DNA of 64,000 bases, from positions 186,001 through 250,000 of the forward strand of contig JAACJM010000111.1 of the NCBI GenBank assembly GCA_013368315.1. Reading direction: 5' to 3'. Source of the DNA: Tetrapyrgos nigripes. Taxonomy: Eukaryota > Basidiomycota > Agaricomycetes > Agaricales > Campanellaceae. The notes under the pieces were generated by a model. That model was not told the origin of the DNA. It saw only the letters and a program-made list of their open reading frames with translations, and did not search any database. Positions 13,279-26,385 of this stretch are shown in pieces. Position 1 is the first letter of the stretch. Every line of letters starts with the position of its first letter. Made by a program: the position numbers and the translations under genes.

Positions 13279-16200
13279 ATGGAAGACCGACCGCACAAGC
13301 CTCATCGTCCAGCTCAATCAGGTTCCAAGGCCGAGAAGAAGGGAAAGGGAAAGGAAAAGGCCCATGGTTTTAATGAAAAGGTGTGTCTTTTTCCGTTATG
13401 CTTACCCAGAAATCCAACCGGAACCAGGCTTTTGCTCCAAAATCAGGTCGTCGAGCAGACCGACAAGGTCGACGGAAAGTAGAGAAAGACCAAACCCGCT
13501 TGCATGTACCCCTTGTCAATAGAACTCCCGATGATGAGCCTCCTCCAGTCATTGTCGCTATAGTCGGTCCTCCTGGTGTTGGCAAGACTACACTTCTCAA
13601 AAGTCTTGTCAGGCGGTACACGAAGCAGACATTAAACGAAGCCAAGGGGCCTATCACAGTCGTCAGTGGCAAGAAGCGACGGCTTACTTTCATCGAATCC
13701 AACACCGACCTGAACAGTATGATCGACATAGGCAAAGTTGCCGACCTCGTATTGCTTATGATTGACGGGTCATTTGGTTTCGAAATGGTAAGTAAAATTG
13801 TCAGAAATACTGTTCGCATCTCAGCCATGACAGGAAACATTCGAATTCCTCAACATCCTCCAATCTCATGGGTTTCCCAAAGTCATCGGTGTCCTTACCC
13901 ATCTCGACCTCATTAAAAAAGCTGCAACACTCCGTGCATCCAAAAAAGCTCTGAAAAAACGTTTTTGGACCGAAATATATCAGGGTGCTAAACTATTCTA
14001 CCTCTCCGGTGTCCTTAACGGCCGCTATCCCGACACAGAGATTCTCAACCTATCGCGATTCATAAGCGTCATGAAGTTCCGTCCGTTGGTGTTCCGCAAC
14101 ACTCATCCATACGTTTTGGCCGACCGCCTGGAGGACCTTACTTCCCGAGAACTTATTCGAACAACCAGTGGAAAATGCGATCGGACCGTCACCGTCTATG
14201 GTTACGTCCGTGGTACAAATTTGCGTCAGGGGATGAAAGTGCACATACCGGGAGTGGGCGACTTGGATATGAAAAGTGTGACGAAACTCGGAGATCCCTG
14301 TCCTCTTCCAGACGCTGATTCCGAGAAGAGGAGAAAGCTTAGCGAAAAGAAGAAGCTTCTGGTTCACGCTCCCATGAGCGACGTTGGTGGTGTTGTCTAC
14401 GATAAGGATGCTGTTTACATCAATGTTCCGGGTAGTTTCACAAGAGGGAATGGTGACGGTAAGGGTTTAACTTCCTTTTATGATATCAAATTGCGAGTTA
14501 CTGATTGACGCTCCTAGTTCCTCAAGGGGAAGGCGAGCAAATGGTTACGGATCTTCAAGACGCTGGAAGAACCCTCGATGACGCTGTTGCACAGAGTCAG
14601 ATTCGTTTGTTCGGTTCTTCGTCAAGGCATCTTGCATTGGAGGATGTACACATGGATGGAGTAGAATCAAGTGACAGTGGATTAGACGACGATGAAGAGG
14701 GCGAGGAGTCTGAGGACGGTTCGGAGCTTGGTTCCGACGAGGAGCTAGACGAAGAAGAGGGTGATGCTGAAGTCGACATGGAAAAGCTCCGTTCTGACCC
14801 TCGGAATACCGGCAGAACCACGCTTAGGGATGTCTCCCGCAATATTCCTTCATCATCAAAAAAGCAGAGGGAGGAGATCGACTTCGCCGAGAGTGACTCG
14901 GATTTGGGAGATGAAGACGCCGAAGATTTTGGCGTGAGCAAACGAGCTCGTTTTGGAGACGAAGATGAGGACGTGGACATCCCCAGTGATGATGTAGGCT
15001 CAGATCTGGATGACGAGGATGGGGCAGAGTGGAATCCGTCTAGTTCAAATCTACCACACCGTCGGCGCCGACGAAAGGACTGGATGAAACTCATTTATTC
15101 CACTTCGTTAACACCGGAGCAAATACTGTCACACGGAGGCGAGTCTGAGGCGGAGAAGGTAAATCAAGATGAAGGAGACGATGATGATTTCTTCCGCATC
15201 AAGAAAAAGGACGATCTCTCGCGGGGCGAGGAGTTGGACAAGACAAAAGAGGCGTTGAAGGAACAGGATTTGAAGCAGTGGGAAGACGATGATATGCTGG
15301 AATCGATACGGCATCTCTTCATCACCGGAGAATCCAATTTGGAGGAGACCGGTGCCGAGGTGGATGAGAACGGAGAGCCTTACGAGGAAGAAGGTGGTGA
15401 CTTTGAGGATTTGGAAGCTCCTGATGAAAGTCCTGAGGCTGGGCCGTCTTCAAGTCGGGATGATACGGAAACTATCAGGGCTGCCAATCTCGCTGCCAAG
15501 AAGGAGGCTTTGAAGAGGCGATTTGACGAGGAATACGACGATCCCGAAGCCTCCAAGCTTGATTTCTATGATGAAAAAAAGGAGGAAATGGCTAGGCAGC
15601 TTCAGCTCAACAAAGCCGAATTTGAGGGCGTAGACGAGGAGTCAAGAGCACTGGTTGAAGGCTTTCGGCCAGGTGCTTATGTTCGGATAGAACTCGCCGA
15701 CGTTCCTTGCGAAATGGTGGAGCATTTTGACCCAACGTACCCCATCGTCGTTGGTGGACTCCTGCCGGCAGAGGAAAGGTTTGGATACGTCCAGGTCAGG
15801 ATCAAGCGTCACCGATGGTTCACCAAAACCCTCAAAACCAACGATCCTCTCATCTTCTCGCTGGGCTGGCGGCGATTCCAGACCGTACCGATATATTCTC
15901 TGGACGACCACTCCATTCGAATGCGCATGCTCAAGTACACGCCAGAGCATATGCATTGCTATGCCACCTTTTATGGTCCAGCGTCGTTACCCAACACAGG
16001 TTTCTGTGCTTTCAATTCGTTATCCGGGAATACAGCTGGATTTAGGGTGTCCGCTACTGGAGTGGTGCTTGACATTGACCGCTCCGTCAAAATCGTCAAA
16101 AAGCTCAAGCTCACAGGTGTACCTTTCAAAATCTTCAAGAACACGGCCTTCGTGAAAGATATGTTCTCCAGTGCGCTCGAGGTCGCCAAATTTGAAGGGG

Positions 16201-16924
16201 CGAACATCCGAACAGTCTCAGGCATCCGTGGTCAGGTGAAAAAGGCTCTCGCAAAACCTGATGGCGCTTTCCGTGCTACCTTTGAAGACAAGGCATTGAT
16301 GAGCGGTATGTCAAAATCCACATCTTTTTCATTCTACGCGATAGTAAATAAACCCTTACAGATATCATCTTTTTGCGAGCGTGGTACTCCATTCAGCCCC
16401 GCAAGTTTTACAATCCTGTCACTTCACTCCTCCTCTCCAACAAGTCTGCATGGACCGGAATGCGTCTAACTGGACAAGTGCGGCACGCTGAAGGTCTGAA
16501 AACACCACTGAATGTGAACTCGACCTACAAGAAGATTGAGCGACCCCACCGTCGATTCAATCCTCTCGTCATCCCCAAGAAGTTGCAGGCAGAACTCCCG
16601 TATGCTTCAAAACCCAAGTTGATGAAGCCTCAACAGAAACAGACGTATCTGCAGAAGAGAGCGGTGGTGATGGAGCCGGAGGAGAAGAAAGCCGTTGCGC
16701 TCTTGCAACAGATGAGAGCATTGCGGAAGGATCAGGTCGCCAGAAGGAAGGAGAAAAAGGAAGGAAAGAGAATAGTGCACCAGAAAAAAGTGGATAAAGA
16801 GGAGGCGAAAAAGGCTGAGAAGGAGAAGGAAAAGAAGAAGGAGCATATGAGGATAGCGGGGCAAAAGAGTAAGAGGCAGGCTGATCTGGAAGAGGGCCGA
16901 TCTAGCAAAAGGAGAAAGACGTAG
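13279..16924 (+). CDS. bms1: Ribosome biogenesis GTPase BMS1
   Basis: Nucleolar GTPase of the 90S pre-ribosome needed for 18S rRNA processing and 40S assembly (binds Rcl1 and U3 snoRNP in yeast). Exons 13279..13380, 13428..13787, 13834..14458, 14518..16305 and 16362..16924 total 3438 nt (1145 aa), within the family range. The 47-nt first intron is preferred over a 29-nt alternative and yields [16 protein letters not shown]. The P-loop [11 protein letters not shown] is followed by [17 protein letters not shown] and the G3-like [17 protein letters not shown], then [13 protein letters not shown] (G4-like THLD). A long acidic linker spans about residues 380-690. The C-terminal BMS1/TSR1 domain shows [37 protein letters not shown] and [20 protein letters not shown], ending in a Lys-rich tail. 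Confidence 0.96.
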
Positions 16925-17026
16925 ATAGAATTTTTGTACACTGTGGCTGTAATTGGTCGGCTGGCAAAAGCCGAAATTTACTTCGAACTTTGTTCGAAAA
17001 ACTGTACAGTCCCTGCACAACGCGCG

Positions 17027-18811
17027 ATGCAAGCCGGGCCCTCCTCTTACTCTCACTCTTACCACCAACTTCATCAGGCCCAGCAAGCTCTCGCTTCTGG
17101 TCTGTCATTGTGAACATTATCTCTGTCTGTACTTTCTAATATCATTCTAGCAGCAGATCATGAGCTTAAACGAAGATATCTTACCCTACTTCCACCGCCC
17201 CAGGTCATAGACATTTGTCTGAACCTTGACTTTCATGTCCCATTATACGCCAAAACCTCAGTATGGCCTATGGATCTCAATGCCGCTATAGGTGCTCTTC
17301 AAAAAACTCGAGAGTCCTCATCCACTGACGCGTCGAAAAATGAGCAGCCGACGGGTGGTATTCCAGTAATGGACTCATTAGCAGCTCCTACCGATGGATC
17401 CTCATCATCTCAACTTTCAAATGATGACCAACCTTCTGGGTCGAAAAAGTCTGAATCCACACCTGTGCCTTCAATACTGCAACCTCCCGCTACCACGCCC
17501 ACTCCAGCGATTCACCAGCCTCCTCCCGTAATGGGTTATCCTCATCATCGATATGGTTATCCTCCGCAACCCGCATATCCTCATACACCTTACTATCCTC
17601 CGAATGGTTGGCCTTATATGCCTTATCCTCCTCCCCCACCCCATGCAGCTCCGTATCATCATCCACCACCTCCACCGGTGCCTGGTTATTCACCACCACC
17701 ACCACCTCCACCTCCATCGGCATCATCTACTACCAACAGCTTGCCAAGGCAGCCCCAAGATACTCCCAGTGCCGCTATGGATGACCTGCCCAGTTATGAG
17801 GACATGATAGTAGAGGCATTAAACGACGGTGTACAAGATCCTGAAGGTTTAGTACCCAAAGATCTCTATACCTGGATGGAAGCGCATTATCCAGTGCAAT
17901 CCAATTTCCGTGCTTCCGCAAGTCAGGCTTTACAAAAGGCTTTGCGAAAAGGGCGCGTTAAGAAAAATACGGAGAGTGGTAAATACAGTTTGAATCCTGA
18001 ATGGAAAGGAGGGCCTGTGAGTCTCCAACTTTCAAGTCGTTTTTTTTTTTTTTGTTTTGATTCAAGCCTTTTGCAGACAGTACGTCGACCGACCCGACGA
18101 CCACAAACGCTAAACGCACCCCCTGCATCGTCACCTTCTTCTCGTTCTCAACCGCGTGCAGCACGTGTACCAGCTCTGTCGAAAGCAGTTACGGGACAGC
18201 TCTCAGCGCAGACCACATTTTCGTCAAAACGACTGCCAGAGCATGGTGTTCCAGGACAGGCCTCCAGTTCCAATGCAGAGGCGTCCTCTTCCAATACACA
18301 GGAAGATCCTGGAGACCTCGGAGATGCATATGAAGCTGCTCGACATATTCTCAAGACCATTAATTTCGGAGCGATACTAGATGGAGATGATGGAGATGTC
18401 GCCGGGGATGATGGTCCAGCAGAGACAGGGCCCTCTGCAGCCAATGCCGCCGCTCCTGTTGTGTCTTCTGGCGGTCAGCACAGTGTGAGCGGAAAGATCG
18501 TTTCTGCAAAGAGACCGGTCTTGTATCCTCCCCCGTCGTACAACGACACTGAGCGTAGTATCCGTGCTGAGCTTCAAGCACATCTAGCTTTACTTGCTGC
18601 TCAGCTGTCAGAAATGTCACAGGAAGCTTCTGCGCCCGAGGAAGTCATCGCCCCTCCGAACAGCGACGGCGCGCAGGGACATACAGACAGACAGATGGTT
18701 TCTCGGCAGTCGATGGATGTCGTAGAAGAACCAGATCAGACGCCCGAGGTTGTTCCTATGACTGACCTGGGCAATTCTGACGATGAGGAGATGGATGAAG
18801 TCGTTTGCTAG
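17027..18811 (+). CDS. Proline-rich protein with linker-histone-like (H15) winged helix
   Basis: Likely a chromatin or nucleic-acid-binding protein. Exons 17027..17099, 17151..18016 and 18077..18811 (557 aa). The ATG at 17027 (MQAGPSSYSHSYHQLHQAQQ) is chosen because its 73-nt exon splices in phase to AADHELKRRYLTLLPPPQVIDICL, a conserved-looking N-terminal block absent if translation started at 17270. Residues ~125-220 are Pro/Tyr/His-rich (YPPNGWPYMPYPPPPPH). Residues ~236-320 form a winged helix resembling the globular domain of histone H1: SYEDMIVEALN, PKDLYTWMEAHYPV, SQALQKALRKGRVKK, GKYSLNPEWKG. A weakly conserved C-terminal half follows, with an acidic end. Canonical H1 is ~200 aa with a Lys-rich tail, which is missing here, so this is H1-domain-containing rather than H1 itself. 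It starts 102 bp after the BMS1 stop. Confidence 0.75.
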
Positions 18812-19323
18812 TGTCTGAGATGTACGATGGTGTAAACTTACAACTATACTCTAAGTCCACCGATACCTTGTAGCCACAGCTACTTACCTATCGAGGAACC
18901 ATTCGGCTCAAATATTCCACCCAATTATGCAAAGGCCCTCTGTCTAAGTGGTGACTGCTGCTGCTCCTCTAAACAAGCTACTGCCTCGGACGCCGCTCTC
19001 ATTAACAATGACAGGTGACATTTCCCGAGATATGGGTGTCAAAATCTGAAAATGACATTATGACAATATGTACATATGAGACGGCCTTGCGCCGCCCTGC
19101 AAGCAGCCTCTTCTTTCTCCCCACTTCAACCATCGCCTTCTTTTGGATTCTTTGTGCTATCAGGTTGAAAACCCCAGTCACCTGCCTTTTCAGCGCCCAG
19201 TCTGGAGGGAATATGCACCTTTAAAATTGTTCCTCAGCTTCAGAGAAAGTTAGGGGACGAACAGATTTGTGAACGGCGAACTGCTCCCCGCTGGTGTCCA
19301 CCAACCGTTTCCCAGTGCATTTC
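18812..19323. other. Intergenic region after the H15 gene
   Basis: 512 bp without a recognisable gene. It should contain the 3' UTR of the H15-domain gene and the promoter of the membrane-protein gene. No repeat or RNA gene is seen. Confidence 0.4.
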
Positions 19324-20928
19324 ATGGAGAATAGCAGCAGTACGCACCTACCTGCACCGTTAGAGACTATCCTCACTGTTGGGGCGTCTGTGATAGTATC
19401 GTGCGTGCGTTCAGTGATTCCATGTGCATCCCATCGTTTTTCAACGTTTTTATTTCAGATCACGGTATTCATCCATAGGTTCGGGATTTCTTTTTTGGTC
19501 CGCATACCTGCAGAAACTGATCGAAGTTTTCGTAGCCGTTTACACACTCTGCGTGTACGATTGGCTAGTGTCCATCGCTGAAGAGTGTGAATTGGTGAGT
19601 TTCGCGAAGTGCAGGGCCTGCAATTCTCGAGCTCATTCAGTATTCAGATTTGGGATGCTCCTTTCACAACCATGAAATTGGTGTATATTGTTTGCCGCTA
19701 CTACCCCCTTTTGATATTTCCGCTGTATCTCTGGACGTGGCTCGGCGACCATACTCAAGAGTTCTGCAGCAGGATGGTGCATCCGTTGTATGGAGCGGTA
19801 GTGATCTATGTGCGTTACTCAAGTCTACTATGCCCATATATATCCAGATTGCTGAGCGGTTAACCGATTCTATCGCAACTGCAGCCGCTCTCCGCTCAAG
19901 CCGTAATCATGATGCGAGCGTACGCGTTCACCGGTCGAAATCGTGCGACACTCTGGACACTGTGCACTTGTTATTTTGCCCTTGCGGGAACAGAAATCTG
20001 GTTGTTTGGGCACTGGTTTGAACGTATGTTTCTCACTTGAGCCGTTGATTTCATTGTCACGTTCATCTCGTCAAATAGTTGAAGCTGGTATCTTCCAGTT
20101 ATTGGGAAATACAGGATGCTATGCCAATGACGCTGGTGCGGTTAAGCTGTCCTTTCAGTATGGAAGAGCACTGGGTTCTGCTGTACGAACACGACTTGTG
20201 ACTGTGTTTCCTTTCATGCTGACTTCCTTCCACAGATTGTCATGGTATCTAGACTCTCTTTTGACACTCTTCCATTGGCTCATCACTGGTGCGGGCAGTT
20301 TGCAGCTTTCCTTATGGATGTACTTATGACGGGTATCGTCTTCATGGTTGGTCTCACCTTGGAGTTTGGAGGGATCATGAACTCAAATTATTATAACAGC
20401 ACTGTTATCGCAATCGCAGTTTTCAAGGCGCACTTGGAAAATTCTTCGTACTGCAAGGTTTTGTCGCATTCCTCATCATGGCAGCCCTGAATTTGACAAG
20501 TGCGGTGACATACTTTCAGTGAGTCCCTATTCTTTGAGTGAGTGGAATACTCACCGGCAAGGCGATTTAGGAATGCACGGCAATATGATGGGATTGTCTT
20601 TCCGTTTCTGCTGGTTGTCCCTGACGTCTTGGTAGGTTAATCGTCATTCAGATGGAGACAATATTGTTGATAATTGACTGTCGCTCTCTTCCAGGGCTGC
20701 CGATTGTGAGTATCTCGTTCTTGATGCCTAAACAGACCCATTTCCTTATACGTGCTTTTCAGAATTCTTTCACTGAGGAGGAGGGTGAATCCGACGGAGA
20801 GCTTTCTACTAAAACAGCGGTCAGAGCTAGTTGGAGATGCATTGAGAGGGTTAGAGCTTCAGGAGATGGATGTGGACGTGAACGTGGGCATATCCACGAC
20901 CACGATACATCCAGATCACTGGGGATGA
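19324..20928 (+). CDS. DUF6533-type seven-helix membrane protein (exons only partly resolved)
   Basis: Hypothetical integral membrane protein of a family abundant in Agaricomycetes, function unknown. The proposed start is 19324 (MENSSSTHLPAP). Recognisable coding blocks in order are KLIEVFVAVYTLCVYDWLVSIAEECEL (the DUF6533 core, from 19514), IWDAPFTTMKLVYIVCRYYPLL, LSAQAVIMMRAYAFTGRNRATLW, then AGIFQLLGNTGCYAND, LGKFFVLQGFVAFLIMAALNLTSAVTYF, and the C-terminal cytosolic tail ILSLRRRVNPTESFLLKQRSEL ending at a TGA at 20926-20928. Introns of about 45-60 nt separate the blocks; I could not fix every boundary, notably between the first ATG and the core. It may be intact or slightly degenerate. 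Confidence 0.55.
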
Positions 20929-21196
20929 AGATGGGTACGGCAAAAGATCTGGAAATCAGGGTTTCGATACTGTAGCGATTGACATTCAACTTAGCCGTTG
21001 TCTGTAATAGGATACCATACCCAGTATTGAACAAAAGAGTTCATGCTTACTGCAGGAAATTCCCGTTGAAATGATCCATCCCTGAGCATGGAAATCACTA
21101 CGAAAAGAATACCCTCAAGGTAGCATCAACGGACGTAACCGTTTCGTGTCATTCTTGCAGATACAAATAATTTTACAGTTCTGTAGTACATATAGC

Positions 21197-24023
21197 TTAA
21201 AGCTTGGCCTTGACCTTCCTCATTTCGTTGGCCTTCTCACGTAGGACACGTCTCAAGAGCTTGCCGCTGGGATTCTTCGGAATAAGAGGAACAAACTCAA
21301 CACCGCCAGCCAGCTGCTTGTAAGCAATCTTGTTGACCGCGACATGCTGCAGGATCATCTTCTCTGTCAGACTTCTCAAATCTCTATGGGGGCTACGACG
21401 GACCTTCTTGATAGATTCCTTAATCTTATTGCCAGCAATTCTATCGGTTTCAACTCTCTTCGCAGCATCTGCTGATAATACCACAAACGCCATGGGCACC
21501 TCCCCGCCTACACGAGTCCTGTGATGAGCAAAAGATGACTTGGAATATAATCCTAGACATACTGAAATCATCTGGTACTCCGACCACGCACGTATCCGAA
21601 ACATCAGGGTGGTCCAGAATACAGCCTTCCAGTTCTGCTGGGGCAACTTGAAAACCGCGAACTTTCATGATTTCCTGCATATGATGCATAAACGGGAGAG
21701 ACAAACAACCGTGAGCGCAAGACATACCTTGATCCTATCTAAAATCCAAAGATTGTTATTCTTGTCCAGCCTGGCTTCATCTCCAGTTTTGACCCATCTA
21801 TTAAAGTGTGTCAATGATTCTTAGATCTTGCTCAAGTCAAAAGTGGACGTGCCCGTCAATGAATGTTTCCTTGGTCCTGGATGCTACTGTAAAAAAAAAA
21901 TGGTGACTCGAATCAAGAGACTCACGCCTGCTCATTGTTGTGGTACCCAAGAGCATTCGAGGGACTGTAAATGAGTACTTCACCAGGTTCGTCGTATCCT
22001 GCGTATGTCCCATCGGGCTTCAGAATACGGGCTGGGCGAGCTCTTCTCAGCAGTACGAAAATGTACGAATCGTGAAAACCTTACCAAGAACGCCAGGCAT
22101 GAGCTGGCCACTACCTGATGAGGAGACCGATGTCAGCTATATGGCGAGAGGTCATCATTGCCAACGTACATCCAGGTGGTCCTCGCTTGCTTTCGATCGA
22201 CCAGCAAGAAGACGCTGTACAAGTCTCAGTCATACCTGGAGAAATCTTGAGTAGATTGTCGGCAAGTTGATTAGGACAGTTTCATACCATAGCCTTGTCC
22301 TATGTGTGCCTCGGGCAACAGCGAGAAAAGCTGCTGATTCACCTCATTTGAAAGAGGCGCCGCACCAACCATGATAGATCTAATGATCCCCTTCAAGTCG
22401 TAGTTCTTCACTGCTGGGTGCTAACCGATGGATATTTGAGTAAGGAAAGCGACGATATGACTCAAGAGATATACCTTGCACAAAAGAACAATCTGCGGAG
22501 GGACGAGCCTGGAACAATTCGGTCAGTGTACATATGAGATTCGAACAGTTAGTACGTACATCAGATTGCCGATCTTGTACTTCTGAATGCTTTCCAGCAT
22601 CTGAACGAAATTAAATTTCGGAACGACCACAAGAGTCATCTAAAAACAAGTGAACCTGAGTTTAACGATCAAAAGAGTCCTTTGACATACCCTGGCGAAG
22701 AGCACGAAATGTAGCTTTATAGAACCATAGCATCAGTACAGATTTCTCGTAGCGAGGTGACGCAGGCACGCACGTTAAGGACAAGCCCATATATATCTTG
22801 TGGCGACATCAAAACGTAGGCACGGAGGAGTTGAGCGGCACTCACGATAGAAAGGTAAGACTGCACATCGAAATTAAGATCCCAAGAAAGAAAGCAAATA
22901 AGAACAGGACCACTCACCTCCAATCATAACATCACCATCTCGATACCTTTGATCGTCCCATGAAGTATAGTCAACATAGACCTTGTGATGGACCGCAAAC
23001 TGAATAACGTTCGTTATCAGAGAGTAATGAGGAATTGCGACGGCCTTGGGCTTGCCGGTAGTTCCTGCACAGCGAAAGCATTAACATGCGGCTTATCTGA
23101 TGAGTCAGGTACACACCTGAAGAATAACTCAAGAATGCCAGCTTCGTCCTAGCATCTATCTGGGGTTCAACATACGCAAGTTTCTGATTCGTCCCAAATA
23201 TCACGAGTTCTTTGACGGTAGGCAAGGAATGACTCTTTTTAACACGGGGTAGATCCAGGACAATAACGCGGTTTCTAGGAAGTCCAGCGGATTTCGCAGC
23301 GGATAGAGCGGTCTCCAATGCGTCGGGGTGCACAAGCATAAGTGACGCGCCAGAGGATCGTAGCTGATACTCCAGCTCATTGCTAGCAAAGTCGGGATTG
23401 GCGCTTCTGAGTAGAGAGTCAACTTATACGGTTGAGAATGGAAGAGTTGTGAGAACGTACGAGACAATTCCTCCCAGTCTGTGAACAGCCCATATTGCTA
23501 CCGGATAATCTGAACGAAGACAGGCTGAGCGATGCAGAACGAGGCGTTTTCGACAATGCACCCACCGACGTGATTTCGGCTGAATATTAACACTAGATAG
23601 AGAGCGCCGTTAAGAAGGAGAAGAGCAGAGGTATCAACCAAGCGTACCGACGTCATCCAGGCCTGGAGGGGTTATTAATACTTCTTGACGTCTTCTGTGT
23701 TAAAGAACAGATGCTCACCAATGTTGTATTTGACACGAAGAGCGTTGGAAAGCCCAGATGTTCTCGACTTGAGCTAAGCATCAGGTATTAAGAGGAGATA
23801 GGAGTGTCAAGTCAAGAAAAAAAAATCTCACCTCGTCTACGTAAATTCTCCTACCGGTACCATCCTCAATCAACCAAGGCTGTTTGCTAGCTTTAGCCCT
23901 GTCTTGTCTCTCCTTTGATGCTCCGACAAGTTGCGCTCCGTCTTGGAAGTCGAGGAAGAACTGAGGAATTGAAAAGTTCGTGGGGATGCTGGGTAAAGTT
24001 GTAGGTGCCTGGAAGGTGGTCAT
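21197..24023 (-). CDS. 4-coumarate-CoA-ligase-like acyl-CoA synthetase with a C-terminal AKL
   Basis: ANL-superfamily adenylating enzyme that activates a carboxylic acid to its CoA thioester via an acyl-AMP. Many short exons; the first is 23832..24023 (MTTFQAPTTLPSIPTNFSIPQFFLDF, then WLIEDGTGRRIYVDE). Blocks in order: AIWAVHRLGG, YQLRSSGASLMLVHPD, LAFLSYSSGT spliced to TGKPKAVAIPH (the AMP-binding P-loop), MTLVVVPKFNFVQMLESIQKYKI, LVPPQIVLLCKHP, GAAPLSNEV, GQGYGMTE-type region, and the hinge DRIKEIMKVRGFQVAPAELEG. The C-terminal domain ends NPSGKLLRRVLREKANEMRKVKAKL. The catalytic Lys is in NPSGKLLRR. The terminal AKL fits a type-1 peroxisomal signal. Substrate (phenylpropanoid or medium/long-chain acyl) is not determinable. 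Confidence 0.85.
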
Positions 24024-24440
24024 GAAAGCTTAATGTCACGATCTTCGTAGAGTCTTGGTGGAGAAGGCGCAAAATGCATTATTCAACGGATAGCTTTTTA
24101 TAACGACCCGGGGAGAATGGTAAGAACAGCTGACGTGGGTGTGGGGAAAAAGTGAGGAACAATGATATCCGCGTGCGACAGCGTAGGACACCCAATGCGG
24201 AGCGTTGTAAACGTAGGACCAAGGCTATTGCATCAAACACAGACTACAAGAAAACAAAGACAACAGAGCTGATAAACGAATAGACTACTCAAAGGTCTAG
24301 AAAGGAACCACTGACAAAGGTATCGCAAGGAAAAGGAGAGTTGCAAGAATCAAGGTAGCCTACTCGATGATCCAGATGATACGGGGGAAGATCGTTAAAA
24401 CCCCCCATTGCCAAACCGTCGGGTGTTGCACGCATTGGCC

Positions 24441-26385
24441 TCAGACCGTTTCGTGCGGATGCCTGAGCACTGGGCTATCCTTACCCCTCGTTGTGGATGA
24501 TGCCTTGTCATAATCACTGGCAATGTCCCCAATATCTTTCGGTTTCGAAACGTGCGCCATGTCCGATGCTGGCTGCAGTGTTTTGACGTTCACGACATGA
24601 GCATCTCGCATTTCGTGAGACTCGACGTGGACGAAGACTTGGGAGTTGTCTGATCGATACTGCGACGCAGATCAATGGTTATGGGATGTAGAGATGAGGA
24701 ATAGACCAATGCTACGCACACTTTTAGTTTTCATGTTCGTAGTACCTCTTTCCACATCACCAGCTGCACTATGAGAGCTGGTGTGCGACCTCGAAAGCGA
24801 ATTGCTGCCAAAAAACTTGACAGGAGGGGAATTTGCGTAGTTCCAACCACCACGAGCGTTCAAAGTACTCATGAAAGAATTTGAGTATAGTTTAGACAGG
24901 GGAAAGTTGAAGATAAGGTGTCTGAAGAGATGTCAGGCCATGGAGAATACTCTGAAACGAACGGGGAGAGAGACTTGCGTTCCAGTTGGCTGGAAAAGAC
25001 ACGTGTCAGGTGGCGTTAAAAGCGCTAGATGATAGTCACTCACGTCGGTCAAGAAGAAGAGGAGATCAAGACAAGCAACGAGAGCGGTAAGCAAGCCAGT
25101 CTGCATAGTGACTGAGAGGCAAGAGAACGTTAATCAAATGTGTTTCGCAAGTGATTTAGAAGGAGGTCTAAGACCTACGCCTGATGATCCTGTCAATTAG
25201 TTCGTCGGAGGCTTGGAAGCCAGTTTTATGGGCTCTCTGTTGCAGTGATTTCAAGATGAGAAATTAAGAGGGTTTCTTGTATGGTGAGAACTATAGTCTT
25301 ACTCTGTGCGAAAGAGAGCTAATCAGCGTCTTCAGGACAAGTTCGAAACTGGGAAAAGACTCACAAATTCCAGACCAACGTTATGGTGATGATCAAGTCG
25401 CCACAGCACTCCGCCGCGAGCCAAAGAATGACGGACCACTACATACCGTTCAGGAACTCGAACGACTGAGCGGAAACACAAAAACGTGCCTTAAACTCAC
25501 GGAAATTGACAAACTCGGGGGTAATGCCCACTTCGAAAGAAGTGATGATGCCTCCAACTGCAAGGATGAGTTAATTATAATGGATATTGACCCAAAATAC
25601 ATCAATACTCACCTGTCCCTGCAAGACTACAAACGACGACCAGACCAACAAGCCATAGATTATTGGAAAGGACCTTGACTCGCCATGCAAAGAAGAGCTG
25701 TACCAGGCCAGCGATGATGCCCTGAGAATGCAATGAGCGACAGACGCGACAACAAGTGAGATAGGACGGACCGTTAACGCAGGATCTGTTGTCATCGAGT
25801 AAGGTTGTGTATGGCCAGGTGTAAGACTAGAAACCCACCAGTGGCAAAGACTATGGAGAGAGGATCAGTTCGAATTCTCTGAGTGGGGTTAAAGTCGGGA
25901 TATACGCACCCCATGTAGCTCTCCCGAGGTAAGAGACGTCGTCTATTACGAGAATGAGTCCAGAGAGTGGCCTACGATGTGAAGGTGACATACCAAAATG
26001 CTTGACAAGCGAGTCATACAAGTATACAGCATCGAATACGGTGTTGAGCGAGTCTGCGATGAATAATCCGGCGACCTTGAATGAGCAGAGATGTGATCAG
26101 AAATAAACACGTTGGAACCGGCAGGTAGGGCCTACGAAGATTTTCATCCACGGCTGATCTCTAAAGTCGTGGTGAGTAGTGAAAGACGATATGGATATAT
26201 GGAGCTCACTTTTTGAAGTGGCTGTAGTACAGGTATATCTGAGTGATCATGATACCTGTAGTACGACTGTGATCACAAATGTTACCGATAGCGCATGGAA
26301 ACATCAATACCATGGAGTAAAACGTTGAAAAGGAAGCCGATGTACATGGGGCCGTGTCTGAAAGCCGAGTCGGTGAGTTCGCCAT
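24441..26385 (-). CDS. DUF6534 membrane protein, apparent one-base frameshift near the start
   Basis: Hypothetical basidiomycete membrane protein with about seven helices. The start at 26385 gives MANSPTRLSDT. Reading then has to move by one base (a GG where GGG is expected, around 26352) to enter GPMYIGFLFNVLLHG, the conserved DUF6534 N-terminus. That splices to IMITQIYLYYSHFKK. Near the end is CLMSTLNARGGWNY-type sequence, the family's C-terminal signature (around 24840-24875), then a Ser-rich tail that splices through a GTGCGT donor to YRSDNSQVFVHVE. The stop is TGA (24441-24443). Intermediate exons lie in 24.9-26.2 kb and were only partly resolved. The missing base resembles others in this window and may be a sequencing artefact. 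Confidence 0.6.

Noticed and set aside
13381..13409. 29-nt first intron in BMS1
   Set aside because: The AG at 13,427 gives a 47-nt intron and removes the unmatched KSNRNQ insertion, producing [14 protein letters not shown] as in the family.
10667..24023. A secondary-metabolite cluster (MFS permease plus acyl-CoA ligase)
   Set aside because: The two are separated by BMS1, the H15 gene and a membrane-protein gene; no synthase, oxidoreductase or regulator is present.
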